Origin: Cordylochernes scorpioides
Lineage: Eukaryota; Arthropoda; Arachnida; Pseudoscorpiones; Chernetidae
DNA length: 64,000 bases
NCBI GenBank assembly: GCA_030710605.1
Contig: CP092880.1
Coordinates: 11,511,639 to 11,575,638, forward strand
Direction: 5' to 3'
Positions 11,081 through 22,054 of this stretch are shown one piece after another. Below the pieces are notes generated by a model. That model saw only the letters and a program-made list of their open reading frames with translations, was not told where the DNA came from and did no database searches. Numbering within the stretch: position 1 is the stretch's first letter; each line of letters opens with the position of its first letter. A program made the position numbers and the translations under genes.

Positions 11081-11756
11081 GATCTGTGTACGGATTGCTT
11101 AACTACCTATTGTATTTGTTGTGAATGTTATTGTCAGTCTGTATTGGCTACATTGTAATGTATTCTATTAATGTCCTATAACTATGGTACACTATAAGGT
11201 AGAATCCTTATATGGACAGACAATATGTGAAATACAGCTTTTACTATCAGCAATCATTGTTTATTTCCTCTACTAATTGTTTTGTGTTTGTTATTAAAGT
11301 TTAAAACACATTCAAACATTATATATTTTATTCAATGTGAAGATCAAAATTACATAAACATCACAATTAATTATATATCATAACTATATAACATTAAGCC
11401 ATCTATTTTCAGTTTTGTCTTTGGTCACCAGTCCAATATTTTTATTTTCACAGACTAAATTATGAGATTAATTTATAAATGAAATATTATCCAAAATAAA
11501 TAAACAACTATATACATCACTAATATATACTGTTTTATTGTGGAAAATGATAAACAATAATTAAATTTATCTAACATAACTAGTAGAAATAACAAAATTA
11601 ATAGGCAGAAAAGATTTCTATTGTATATATATTGTCTCTCTCTCTCATGAAGGGAATACATGTATTGGGACATTTCACACATATTTAATTGATCTTAGAC
11701 TTAATTATCTAATAAACGAGATTATCTTTGACAAATTTGAACAAGAGATAAGCTAA

Positions 11757-11990
11757 GAAAAAAGGCATCTCCTTATCGTGCAACTTGATTAATCAAGAAT
11801 GGGTATTTGGCCAATTCAGGAATAATTAAAAAATCAAGGAGAATAGTTGATATTTATTCCAATAGATGGCGCAAGCCATCAGCAACTTTCAGTGGCACGA
11901 TAAAGAGATGCCTTTTTCATAATTTATGCACCTTATCCCAGTACATTATCACATTTGTACTATTTATTTTTCACAACATATATATCATTG
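11757..11990. mobile_element. fold-back family A element (no ribozyme core)
   Basis: Starts with GGCATCTCCTTATCGTGCAA and ends with its inverse around 11905, enclosing the family A body (TTGATTAATCAAGAATGGGT, then TGGCGCAAGCCATCAGCAA). The outer part continues to CTTATCCCAGTAC. The hammerhead segment found in relatives at 56096 and 17227 is absent here. Confidence 0.6.
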
Positions 11991-12399
11991 CTTTGTACTA
12001 TTGCCTTGGCCATACAGTATGTATCGGATTTGGTTACATCTTGTGAGGGGAGAGTAAACATCTGATTCATCCAATCTTCTGAAATATTTCACGTTTCCTT
12101 CATAACGAATTCTATTCTCTAGTTTTATTACAATATATCTTAAAACAAGTATTTTTCTGAGATTCCGCACATTTAAGAGAAAATAACACAAAATATTTCT
12201 AAATAGAAATCAAGAATTTGAAAATAATATCACTTTTTTAATTCGATATTTATCCCTGATATATCATGTAAACACAAATTAAACAAATTATAATTTTGAA
12301 ACAATACACTAATGCTTAACAGCTAAGAGGTCAAAATTTCCCTGATAATAGTATTATCAAGAATTTCTAAAGACAGTCACATAAAATATTATTAAATAC

Positions 12400-12690
12400 A
12401 AAAAAATACATATCCTGATCACTAACATGAACGTTTGTTAGATGACAGAGCGCCATCTAGTGTAACAAAAATCAACTAAACGTTAATTCAGCTTGTTCCC
12501 TGATATTTGGACAACGTTTAGTTAATTTCTATTCCAGTAGATGGAGCTCTGCCAGCGTGGTCCTCTTGTCCTCTTCAGCGTGGTGCAAGCTGTACCTCAA
12601 CGACCAAAAAACTGCCCAAGCCATCAGCAACTTCAGTTGCACGATAAGGAGATGCCTTTTTAATAATTTATGCACCTTATCCCAGTACAC
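12400..12690 (-). mobile_element. family A element with broken hammerhead half
   Basis: Shares GATGACAGAGCGCCATCTAG and the TGTTCCCTGATATTTGG body with 39590-39800. On minus at about 12590-12551 the 5' ribozyme half CACCACG-CTGAAGA-GGAC is followed by a scrambled helix II and no GAAA, so it cannot fold into a complete core. Confidence 0.55.
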
Positions 12691-13017
12691 TATGGTACTA
12701 TGGTAGCTTGTAAGCGGCTATGGTAGCTTGTAAGCGGCTATGTTATCTTGTAAGCGGCTATGGTAGCTTGTTGGCGGCTAAAATAGCTTTAAGGCGGCTG
12801 TGGTAGCTTGGAGGCGGATATGGTAGCTTGTATGCGGCTCCGGCGACTTTAAGGCGGCTATGGTAGCTTATAAGCGGCTATGGTAGCTTGTAGGCGGCTA
12901 TGGTAGCTTGTAAGCGGCTGTAGTAGCTTGTAGGCGGCTATGGTATCTTGTGGGCGGCTATGGTGGCTTTTAGGCGTCTGTGGTAGCTTGTAAGCGGTTA
13001 TGGTGGCTTGTAGGCGG
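12691..13017 (+). repeat. 20-bp minisatellite
   Basis: About 16 tandem copies of a unit close to CTATGGTAGCTTGTAAGCGG, with variants TAGGCGG and AAGGCGG. It sits inside a family A element: the flanking halves (CTTATCCCAGTACAC before and AACTATTTTTTCACAACA after) join in other copies with only about 15 bp between. Confidence 0.9.
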
Positions 13018-13059
13018 AACTATTTTTTCACAACATGTATATCAATGCTTTGTACTATG

Positions 13060-13375
13060 ATGCTCTAGCGCGCCATCTGTTATCAAAATTCGAAATTATT
13101 TAAAAGGCGTAAGATTCTTTATGATATGATATGATATGAGCGTGATCAGAATATGTCCTTTTTTAAAATACGAAACAATTTTAGAATGGTAAGATTCTTT
13201 TGAAAATAAAACAATTTCTACTGCCCTTACTGCAATGGAAAAATTAATGGGAGGGCCTGGTTCATCAGTAAGAGAAGTAGAAATTGTTTTATTTTTAAAA
13301 GAATCATACCCGTCTGAAATAGTTTCGTATTTTGATAACAGATGGCGCGCTAATGCATCATATGTCTTTTTTTAT
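13060..13375. mobile_element. fold-back family B element
   Basis: Inverted arms: TAGCGCGCCATCTGTTATCAA at left and its inverse at 13330-13360. The interior has ACTGCCCTTACTGCAATGGA and GGGAGGGCCTGGTTCATCAG. Related copies are listed at 36880, 50270, 52040, 60030 and 62400. Confidence 0.65.
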
Positions 13376-13546
13376 ATAAATACCAACAGCTGACCTTTTC
13401 AATATTATAATTTTTAAATTGTTTTTTTTTTTTTTACATAAAATAATATATGATGATTGAAAACATTCAATGTGCGAATGTCTATTTTTTAAATATAAAA
13501 CAACTCTTTCTTCTCTCCTTATTTTGATGAAAAATAATCAGAAGTA

Positions 13547-13860
13547 TTGGGTTATCAGATTAATCTAGATAGAGCAACTTCAAACCTCATTTATAAAAAA
13601 AACTTTCTTGATTTACCTAGATATATCCTGGGGCACATACTGGAAACTGGAAGAATCTTACTTACTGCTACCGCCATAAAATTAACATCGAAATACTACA
13701 TGAGAGAATACTGGAAATGGACGAGTACAGACTACCAAAATTATGCTGGAACCCAATATTTTCAACATGGCAATAATGATATAGTAGGAACTTGTTCAAG
13801 AGAGTAAGAGAAAGATTGAGATTGAAACTACTTCATTACAACGTCCATATGAGAAATATA
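13547..13860 (+). pseudogene. possible LINE coding remnant
   Basis: An 86-residue open frame starting MGYQINLDRATSN and slightly higher GC than its surroundings. In another frame EYRLPKLCWNP is reminiscent of LINE C-terminal text. No motif is decisive and it could be chance. Confidence 0.25.
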
Positions 13861-13894
13861 TAGGGTTAAATAGATAGAAAGAGAGAGACAATGG

Positions 13895-13962
13895 ACAATT
13901 AACATACTTTTTATTGACATCTTGTCAATACAGGTCAAAGTGCACAGTCCGCCCTATTCAGG
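13895..13962 (-). mobile_element. 3' tail of a short retroposon
   Basis: The minus strand reads GACTGTGCACTTTGACC, then TATTGACAAGATGTCAATAAAA, which matches the end of the insertion at 24563-24842. Only the tail is present. Confidence 0.5.
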
Positions 13963-14009
13963 TAATGATGAGAAATCCATAATGATGTTAATTATTATTA
14001 GTTAATAAA

Positions 14010-14195
14010 AGGCATATATTGGATTTAATAAAATCTTTATTTTGCCAATATTTCGACTGACTGAACGCCAACCTTTATCGAGGCATTACATAAAAAAAAA
14101 CAAAACAAATGTAATGCCTCGATAAAGGTTGGCGTTCAGCCAGCCGAAATATTGGCAAAATAAATATTTTATTAAATCCAATATATGCCTTTTAT
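14010..14195. repeat. palindromic family C element with two hammerhead-like motifs
   Basis: Two near-identical inverted arms (about 14018-14095 and 14105-14190) around an A-rich centre. Each arm holds a motif: minus 14085-14043 and plus 14115-14157, with helix I TGCC/GGCA, core TCGATAA, helix II around loop GTTCA, GAA, palindrome ATAT and T. Outer sequence is AGGCATATATTGGATTTAAT. Confidence 0.75.
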
Positions 14196-14958
14196 TATCT
14201 AATGAATTAAGTATGGATTGCTCTATTTTCAAAATGATTATTATAGAATACGAAAAAAAGATAGAGAGGGAAGAAGAGGTGAAAAATTTAAATTATTAAA
14301 AATCTTCAATATCTATTTTTACCAAGTGTTCTAAATAAATAAATATATCGTCACAATGTTATTAGCATGTACACGGAAGGAATATATACAACATATCTTA
14401 GAGATAAACAAAAGGAAGGAGATAGTGAGAACCAAAGATGCCATAGGATCCCCACAGCCCTAATGTAAGGATTAACTTCTAATTAAACAGGGTTTTGATC
14501 AGATCTGCCCTTCTTCTGCTTTGATGGGGATGTGATAATCAGGGGATTGGTCATAGAAAAATACGGTATTTTCTTCAATATATTCTGTGAACCAGTTTGG
14601 TAAAACTCTCATGAACTAGACAGTTATTTTTATACCGTGTATTTTATAACATTTATATTATACATTATTATATTTAGAGCTGAATTGTGTAACTATATAT
14701 AAGATTGTCCCAAAGGTTCCTTTTTTCTTGAAACGTTATTTTTCTTATTACTTGGCGAATAATATTATTACGGCGAATACATAATAATACATATCAGCGA
14801 ATAATATTGGTGTTTCAATTTTTTGCAAGTGATCATGAACTTTTGGAACAACCTTGTATATTGTTTTTATGTGTATAGATCCTATTTTACTGTTTCACTA
14901 TTGTACAATATAAATAAATGTGTTTTTCCCAATCCTAATATTTATTTTTATAGAAATA

Positions 14959-16277
14959 CGAGGTGTGTTCAAAAAGTATCGCGACTTTTGTGTTTTTTCA
15001 AAACTTATTTATTTATTCATGAATACCTATATTGTCCCCTTCAAAGTAATCCCCATGAGATATTATACACTTGTGCCAACGGTTTTTCCCATCTTCGAAG
15101 CACTTCAAAAATCATTTTTTAAAATCTTTTTCATCTCCTCCTTCGATGCCGTCTTTATCTCGTCAAGCGTAGCGTAACCTCGTCCTTTCATGGGTCTCTT
15201 CAGTTCAGGGAACAAGAAAAGGTCACAGGGGCCAGATCTGGGGAATACGGTGGCTGCGGCATCATTAGTGTGTTGTTTTTGGCCAAAAAGTCGCGCACAA
15301 GCAACGATGTGTGAGCAGGGGCGTTATCGTGGTGCAAAAGTCAATTTTTGTTCTTCCACAAATCCGGGCGTTTCTGGCGGATTGCTTCGCGCAAATTGCG
15401 CACAACTTGCAGGTAATATTCCTTATTGACCGTTCTACCCTGTGGCAAGAACTCATGATGCACCACGCCCCTGCAATCAAGGAAAACTGTCAGCAAAACT
15501 TTCACATTCGACCGAACTTGGCGCGCTTTTTTCGGTCTTGGTTCGTGCGGCAGCTTCCATTGAGATGATTGAGCTTTGGTTTCCACGTCATAACCATAAA
15601 CCCACGCTTCGTCACCAGTTATGGCCCTCTGGAGCAAATTTGGGTCGTCGCGGACAGAGTCCAACATCTCATTAGCAATGTTCATGCGATGCTGTTTTTG
15701 GTCGCAAATGAGCAATTTTGGTACGAATTTCGCGACGACCCGTCTCATGCCCATATCATTGATAAAAATCGAATTGCACGAGCCAATCGATATGTTTAGG
15801 TCCTCAGCAACTTCTCTAACGGTGATTCGACGATTGGCCAATGTAATTTTCTCCACTTCATTAATTTTTTCGTCTGTTGTTGAAGTGATCGGGCGTCCGG
15901 CACGCTCTTCGTCGTTCACATCTTCTCGGCCTTCTGATAATATTTTGTACCACCGATAAACGTTGCTTCGGTCCAAGGTAGCTTCTCCGTATGCCACAGT
16001 CAACATTCGGAATGCATCCGCGCACTTAATTTCGTTTTTCACACAAAATTTGATACAGGTTCTTTGATCCATTTTTTTAATAGGTAAAAATCGAAGACGA
16101 TCCAAAACACCTGCAAGCAAAGCAGCTGTCAACAATTAAGTGAACATTCAAAATGGCCGAGCTTTTCGGCATAAGTGAGAGACATGAGTACCAACATAAA
16201 GCCACAAAAATATCGAAATTCGAATATACGTAACCCGCGAAAATTCAAAATTCACGATATTTTTTGAACACACCTCG
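14959..16277 (-). mobile_element. mariner transposon, full length, inactivated
   Basis: Terminal inverted repeats begin CGAGGTGTGTTCAAAAA at both ends, flanked by TA at 14957-14958 and 16278-16279, the mariner target duplication. Total length 1319 bp is normal for the family. It encloses one transposase gene on the minus strand. It is a good reference copy although dead. Confidence 0.93.
15013..16072 (-). pseudogene. mariner transposase (D34D type), broken
   Basis: Starts MDQRTCIKFC at 16072. The N-terminal helix-turn-helix region includes ATLDRSNVYRWYKILSEG. Catalytic blocks are TGDEAW (first Asp), HHDNAPAH (second Asp) and YSPDLAP followed by Cys-Asp (third Asp). Three lesions are visible: a TGA at 15341-15343 where the family normally has a tryptophan-like position, a one-base loss near 15230 immediately ahead of the third catalytic Asp, and another near 15108. 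Length without breaks would be about 353 codons, as expected for mariner. The function in the family is cut-and-paste transposition at TA sites. Confidence 0.9.
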
Positions 16278-16321
16278 TACATATAAAAATTACTTTGATT
16301 GGAGATAGAAATGTATCTCTA

Positions 16322-16532
16322 AATATACTCATGGACAAAACTAAAGGAAGTGCAAATTATTTGTTGTCGCCGGTCGTATATTTGTTTTTAAGGATACAGA
16401 GGCAATTATGTTCACACTTGGTTATCTCACGTGCCTTCAATAAAGGTCACTATAATATATTTCAAAGTTATTGTCTGAATTCCGATATACATTCTAAAAG
16501 GTTTGTCTCCGTGAGAGTGTATATTTTATAAT
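16322..16532. mobile_element. Tc1-like MITE (family D)
   Basis: Left end ATACTCATGGACAAAACTAA; right end is the inverse of ACTCTCACGGAGACAAAC. The interior CGCCGGTCGTATATTTGTTTT and CTTCAATAAAGGTCAC match 51955-52045. No coding region. Confidence 0.6.
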
Positions 16533-16579
16533 ATCAAAAGGTAAAGGGAAAATTTTCCTTTCATATAGACGCAGAAAAT

Positions 16580-16770
16580 ATGTTCTAGACTGTCACTTTA
16601 ATACAGTAGACTGGAATCAGTAACAAGATCACAACATCAGCTTTGGAAATTCCTATAGGCCACCTGGAGACCATGTCTTCGGGACTGTAAGATGGCGTAG
16701 TTTTTAACGTTACAAATAAAGAATAATCTTTTCGAGTCTTCTTGCCGGTATATTTCACTGTGCCACATCT
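16580..16770 (-). mobile_element. decayed relative of the 42-kb hammerhead element
   Basis: Shares ACAACATCAGCTTTGG and the ribozyme 3' half CCCGAAGACATGGTCTCCAGG (split here as CCCGAAGACATGG and TCTCCAGG, minus 16690-16662) with 42030-42390. The CUGANGA half is lost. Confidence 0.5.
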
Positions 16771-17094
16771 ATTGACAATCTTTACAATTTAGCATACTAG
16801 AATCCATAACCCAATCACAATAATAACTTTTTAAATCAAGTAGGTTAACAAGGAAATCCCTTGGTTTCTGACTATCTCTATTTAGTAAAAGATGGTTTCG
16901 ATTACTTTAGCTAACAAGGGTTTCTTGTCTTTAACAGATTCCAAGCGCTAAAATATAGCTGGATGTTTTGTAGAAAGGAATTTACTCTTTGAAAAACACT
17001 TCTCCCTCTAAAAATAGACGATCAAATATTTCTTGTTGATAAACTCAACGCTGATTGGCTGGTTAATATCACGTGATTTTTGAGAACCAACCAG

Positions 17095-17455
17095 CGGACA
17101 AATAAACCTAATTTATTGTTTTTTCACACGAAAAGCGTATTTACGCAAATTTGACCTTAAAGATCCATTTCTTGTTTTCTCAGGAAGCCTCTGGTACCAA
17201 ATTTTGGGCGTAGAGGTACAGTCTGTACTACGCTGATGAGGGCCAACAGCCCGAACCGCGTACGTGGTTGACTTTTATTGATTTATCAAGAAATTGGGTT
17301 GGCCAAATATCTCGGAACAAGTTAAATAAACGTTTAGTTTATTTTTGTTCCACTAGATAGCGTTCTGCCATCTAGAAAAGCAATGTGAGCCTGGTCAGGA
17401 TATTCCAATTTTTATTTTTAATATCAACACCTGACCTTTTTATATATTTTTTTAT
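17095..17455 (+). mobile_element. family A hammerhead element
   Basis: Matches the minus-strand element at 39590-39900 along its length: ACGCAAATTTGACCTTAAA, the ribozyme, then TTATCAAGAAATTGGGTTGG, the TGTTCCACTAGATAG block and a TTTTTAATATCAACACCTGA end. Non-coding, about 350 bp. Its position directly before a 5'-truncated LINE is probably incidental. Confidence 0.7.
17227..17268 (+). ncRNA. hammerhead ribozyme, near intact
   Basis: Helix I ACTACG (17227-17232) pairs with CGTGGT (17263-17268). Core CTGATGA is 17233-17239. Helix II is GGGC / GCCC with loop CAACA. GAA is 17253-17255; position 15.1 is C instead of A (17256). Helix III CGCGT, H17 = A at 17262. One core defect, at A15.1, is expected to cripple cleavage. 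Confidence 0.75.
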
Positions 17456-17462
17456 TGTTTCT

Positions 17463-18055
17463 TCTATACAGCGACTCCAGAACCGCTCTAGAAGCAATTC
17501 AGAAGGGCAATACTAGGATCACGCAGAAAATACACTCATTACTTATCCAACTGGAAACATTGGAGAAGAACTGCATTCTACAATGGATTCCTGCCCATGT
17601 TGGGATAAAGGGTAATGAAATGGCAGATGAATTGGCAAAGGAAGCCAGAAAACTGAGCCAAAGGAAAGAACAAATGTCAGTATTTGACGTTGATGCTTTG
17701 GCAAAATACAATATAATCAAACAAAAAATAAGAAAAGATCAAATATGTGAAATAAACTCCGAGAGAAAACTGACAAAAATAATAACAAGACTCAGAACAA
17801 AACACTATAAAGGAATGACAATACATCCAGATGGCACAAGAACCTATAAAGCATGCAACAACTGCCCTGGTGTGGAACTAACACCTACTCACATATTCTC
17901 ATGCCCAGCAATGGCCGCAGCCTTGCAGAAAATTGACTTAGACCCAGAGCAGCAGCTTTACACACCCAAGATAGAGGGTATTGCGACTGCTGTGTTAGAG
18001 ATGCATGGAGACATCTGAGGCTCTTCATTGGACACAACAACAACAACAACATTGT
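17463..18055 (+). pseudogene. I-like LINE 3' end: RNase H domain
   Basis: An open frame from the left edge to a stop at 18018. It begins with YSDSRTALEA-type text (the RNase H Asp), continues LQWIPAHVGIKGNEMADELA (His and Asp motif) and ends in a cysteine/histidine segment (CNNCPGVELTPTHIFSCP). The tail is ACAACAACAACAACA. RNase H removes the RNA strand during reverse transcription. 5' truncated. Nearly the same sequence recurs at 31019-31600 and, on minus, at 57145-57318. Confidence 0.85.
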
Positions 18056-18529
18056 TTCTTCACCTACATATAAGTGTTAGCTCAAAAATATGAATATTAT
18101 ATTCTAGCATAAATTTCCAAATCCAAATATATACTATCTACTCACTTAGATAACTAGAAAAATTACTTTTAAAAATATGTTTAATACCTTCCCTGTGTCA
18201 ATATACATATATTAAAAGGTAAAGGTACATTTATACACATAAATATGATAATAGGGGCTAAAATATCCTATTTACATAGTCTTTGCTAATTAGTAATAAC
18301 CTAATCTACATATATTTTCCTAATTTTTACCAAATATCAATTTGTCCTTATTATTCATTATGCAATCAGTTTAATCCAATCAACTAAGACTTAATTATTC
18401 TAATTATTGGAGACAATTATATCTTTGTGTAATTTCATAAAACTGATATTAACTAATCCAATTATGTAATTAATTATAGAGTCTATATATAACCGCTTGT
18501 TATTATTATTTAATTAGAAAGAGCTTTTT

Positions 18530-18665
18530 GCTATAGGTCAAACGTTGTAGTTTTGTTGGGGCAAACAACACTATAGCATATGTGAAAAAATAGTATAAAT
18601 GCAATATTGTACTGGGATAAGGTGCATTAATTATGAAAAAGAAAAAGGCATTTCCTTATCGTGCA
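18530..18665. mobile_element. family A end fragment
   Basis: Contains the family A outer block TGCAATATTGTACTGGGATA, then AAGGCATTTCCTTATCGTGCAA. The rest of the element is missing. The interval 18060-18530 before it is AT-rich with no feature. Confidence 0.5.
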
Positions 18666-18826
18666 AATAATTTGGAATTTACAACATGCATTAGCGGAGG
18701 TGAGATATGCTAATGAGTAGAATATCAGCGTAAACACTCATCACGCGCGCCTGTGGCTCCACTTCAAAGCAGTATTTAAGGCTTTGAGATTTCGACGATT
18801 TCAAGTTCAGCAATTGTGTTTTTCTT

Positions 18827-19888
18827 GTGTTAAAAAAACGATCAATTATTCCTCGTAGAAAACAGCGATCATCTTTTGATCAAGTATCTGAGTTCGACAA
18901 AAGAAGGATAGTGGCCTCCCGAGATTGTAGATTATCTTTCAGGGAAATCGGTAGTCGTGTTGGACGAAACCAAACAACTGAAATAAGGATATGTGATCGT
19001 TGGATGCAGGAAGGTACGATGGACCAACGTGTTCGATCGCATCCACCTCAGTGCACCACTTCACGTGCAGACAGCCAAATTGTGCGCATGGCAGTGACAG
19101 ATCGCTCAGTCATATCACGAACCGTAGCACAGCACATTCAGTCTGTAACACATCATCCAGTGTCTGCGCGTACCATTCGACGCCGTTTACAGCAGAGTGG
19201 TCTGTGCGCAAGATGTCCATTGCTTCATCTACCCTTGACAGAGAACCACAGACGTCTCTGCAACCAATGGTGCGATGAAAGAAGGATGTGGACGGCAGAA
19301 TGGAATTAAATTGTCTCTACTGACGAGTCACGCTTCTATCTTCAACACCACGATAGTCTGATTCGAGTCTGGAGACACTGTGGAGAGAGGATACTGAACA
19401 GCTGCGTTATGCACCGCCACACTGGTCCTGCACCGGGTATTATGGTATGGGGCGGTATTGGATATCACTCTCTCACTCCTCTAGTACGCATTGCCGGTAC
19501 TTTAAACAGCCAACGCTACATCTCCGAGGTGTTGGAGCCAGTTGCCCTTCCTTACCTTCAGGGCTTGTACACAGCCATATTTCAACAGGATAATGCGCGA
19601 CCACACGTGGTACGCATTGTCCAAAGGTTCTTCGTCAATCGCCATATTGAATTACTTCCCTGGCCGGGTCGATCTCCGGATCTTTCGCCGATATAAAACA
19701 TGTGGTCCAGGGTTGCTCAACGATTGACCCATATGACATCCCCAGCTGCCACATCAGATCAACTTTGGCAACGTGTGGAAGCTGCTTGGTCTGGTGTGCC
19801 CCAAGAACACATCCAAAGTCTCTTTGAATCAATGCCGAGGCGTGTGGCAGCGATGATCTTCAACAATGGTGGCTACTCTGGCTACTGA
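18827..19888 (+). pseudogene. Tc1-like transposase with two nonsense codons
   Basis: One continuous reading frame from about 18827 to 19888 interrupted only by TAA at 19307-19309 and TAA at 19694-19696. The N-terminal part has paired helix-turn-helix signatures (SEFDKRRIVASRDCRLSFRE; HPVSARTIRRRLQQSGL). Catalytic text is TDESRF (first Asp), QQDNARPH (second Asp) and DLSPI followed by the stop where the third catalytic residue (Glu of DD34E) belongs. The last block is WPGRSPDLSPI then NMWSR. No frameshift was found. No terminal repeats were recognised, so the element edges are open. Inactive. Confidence 0.88.
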
Positions 19889-19949
19889 TTCCGGCAGGAA
19901 CCACACTTCGCAGAAGTCTATAAATTTAATCATTTGATACTTGGTCAAC

Positions 19950-20075
19950 ATGTTATCTACAAAATAAATTTTGCTGTGATATCTCTTGTCTTTCTTAGTG
20001 TTACAATTTGGGTGAACAGCAGTGTAAATTGCTGTGTCATCCTGAAGTTTGTCTTTCCTAATTTTCCATGTAGCA
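19950..20075 (-). mobile_element. LTR fragment
   Basis: On minus it begins TGCTACATGGAAAATTAGG and continues CAAACTTCAGGATGACACAG, the same as the LTRs at 51321-51498, 54801-54976 and 55312-55484. The other end is not preserved. Confidence 0.65.
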
Positions 20076-20086
20076 ATATATATATA

Positions 20087-21026
20087 CAAGGTGCGTTCAT
20101 TAATTTCCAGGACTGCTCTGTATCTTTGAAAAAATAAAACAAATAAAAAAACTAATTCAATATTTTTCAAAATATGCCCCTCCTGCCTCAATACACCCGT
20201 TCCATCTTTTTTTCCAATTGTCGAAGCAGGAGATAAAATCACTTTTTGAGAGGTTCCTCAAGGTTGCCTTCGATTCAGCTTGTATCATATCAACGTTGTC
20301 AAATTTCCGTCCTTTCAAGTTAATTTTCAATTTAGGATAGAGGAAAAAGTCATTGGGGGCTAAGTCGGGGGAATAGGGTGGATGAGGGATCTGTATGGTT
20401 GAATGCTTGGCCAAAAACTGCAAAACAACATGGGCTGTGTGCGGTCGCGCATTACCGACGTGAAGTATCCAGTCATTGTTTTGCCATCTTTCAGGTCTTT
20501 TAAGGCGCACTGCCTCCCTTAAGCACCTCATTATCCCCAAATAAACAGATAGTCCAGTCACTGAAGATAATTCTTCTGTTAGATTTAATTAACTCCTTTA
20601 TTTTGAGCTTGTTTTCCTCGCAACGAAATGATCTTGGACGCCCAGTATGCTGATCATCGTTTACCTTTTCCCGACCTTTTTGGAAGCGTGAAAATCATTC
20701 AAAAGTTCTTGAACGGGATAAAGCTGCATCGCCAAGAGCTTCTTTAATCAATTCATACGTCTCAGTATCACTTTTTTTTTCAATTTAAAACAAAACTTAA
20801 TGCAGATTCTCTGCTCTTCGAAAATGGCCATTTTAAAATTAGAAATGCGAACCTTACAAGGAAGTTGTTTTGTTCTATTTTTAGATCGGCGCGTGCGCCA
20901 CGAGACTCGTGCTTTCAGTCAGGTGTGGTCGAATGTCCAATATTCAACTCTGTAAAAAATATTTTCTCTAGCTTTTTCATTTATTTTATTTTTTAACCAG
21001 TCCTGGAAATTAATGAACGCACCTTG
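20087..21026 (-). mobile_element. mariner element, internally deleted
   Basis: Identical 29-bp terminal inverted repeats starting CAAGGTGCGTTCATTAATTT, flanked by TA (20085-20086 and 21027-21028). Total 940 bp against about 1.3 kb normal, so the centre is lost. The minus strand has the N-terminal helix-turn-helix segment (near 20830-20600, broken) and the C-terminal catalytic half. Confidence 0.9.
20157..20561 (-). pseudogene. mariner transposase, C-terminal part
   Basis: 134-residue frame. In ILHVGNARPH the second catalytic Asp is replaced by Gly. YSPDLAPNDFFLYP keeps the third Asp. The upstream part of the gene is out of frame and shortened. It cannot be functional. Confidence 0.85.
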
Positions 21027-21032
21027 TATATA

Positions 21033-21512
21033 CAGGGTGATCCAAAAGTCCCGCACTATTTTAAAAATTAATAACTCCGCGAATATTTGCGCTAGAGCAA
21101 TGCGGTAAACACCATTGTGTTCAGGATGCAATGGGATTTTTTATGGCAAATAATGAAAAATTCGAAATTGATTTTAGTTACAATTTTATTCGCCAGATGG
21201 CGCACTACCAGAATAAGAGATTCAGCGGCCAAATTGTTTGATAAATTGAAAAACATAACTGATCGACACGTATTTTTCCTTTTTGAATACCAGGAAAGAA
21301 CCCTAATAATATCAAATAACAAATTAATAAAACACCACTTCGCCAAAAGTATGAAGAATTGGTTAACGATTTTTAAATACAATCAGAGATATGTAAAATA
21401 GGTAAATGCAAATTAAAATATGTAGCAAAAAAAAAATGATATTTTAGATACGGTTTGTTTCCGAAGATAATAAATTTCTAATATTTTTAATTCAACTCTC
21501 TCTCATACTGTA
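21033..21512 (+). repeat. long terminal inverted repeat, left copy
   Basis: About 475 bp starting CAGGGTGATCCAAAAGTCCC, preceded by TA. Its reverse complement lies at 31671-32143, followed by TA. The two arms match with very few differences (by eye well above 95%, and the outer 200 bases almost identical). Confidence 0.85.
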
Positions 21513-22054
21513 CACAATTTTAAAGAATGTGTCCCCTCAAATAAAAATATTTTTTAAATCGACCTTTTGCGTTGAAAAACGTGTTAGTAAAATCATTTTG
21601 TATTATTTTTTTGCACAAAATTTCTAAAGTTATTGGTGTACAGAAAATATTCCTTATGCTATTTCTTCTAATGAGCGAAAAGCGAAAAACTAAACATAAG
21701 GGGAAAAATTGTGTGTACCAGTGTTATTCGAGAAGTTATAACACTCTGGTTTGCACGACATAATATGTGAGCAAATGACAAACAAAAAATACTGTTCACA
21801 AAAAAAAAGTCAAGATGTGAGAACAGCATTTATTATCCCCATATCCCAACACAAAGAGCTTCAAAATATTGGTAGATAATATAATACATGGCAGCTTATA
21901 TAACACATGAGGTAACTGCCTTCTCTCTTGTATTAGGTCACAATCCTTGCTCAATGTAGCACCCTTCATTCTCAATCACCGCCTGCAGACGATAAATGAC
22001 AGAATGGACAGCATTAAATAACATATCTGTTGAAATTGATAAAACGTGCCATCT

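Noticed and set aside
11473-11682. Hydrophobic 69-residue frame on minus
   Set aside because: The hydrophobic look comes from AT-rich codons; no supporting signal or context.
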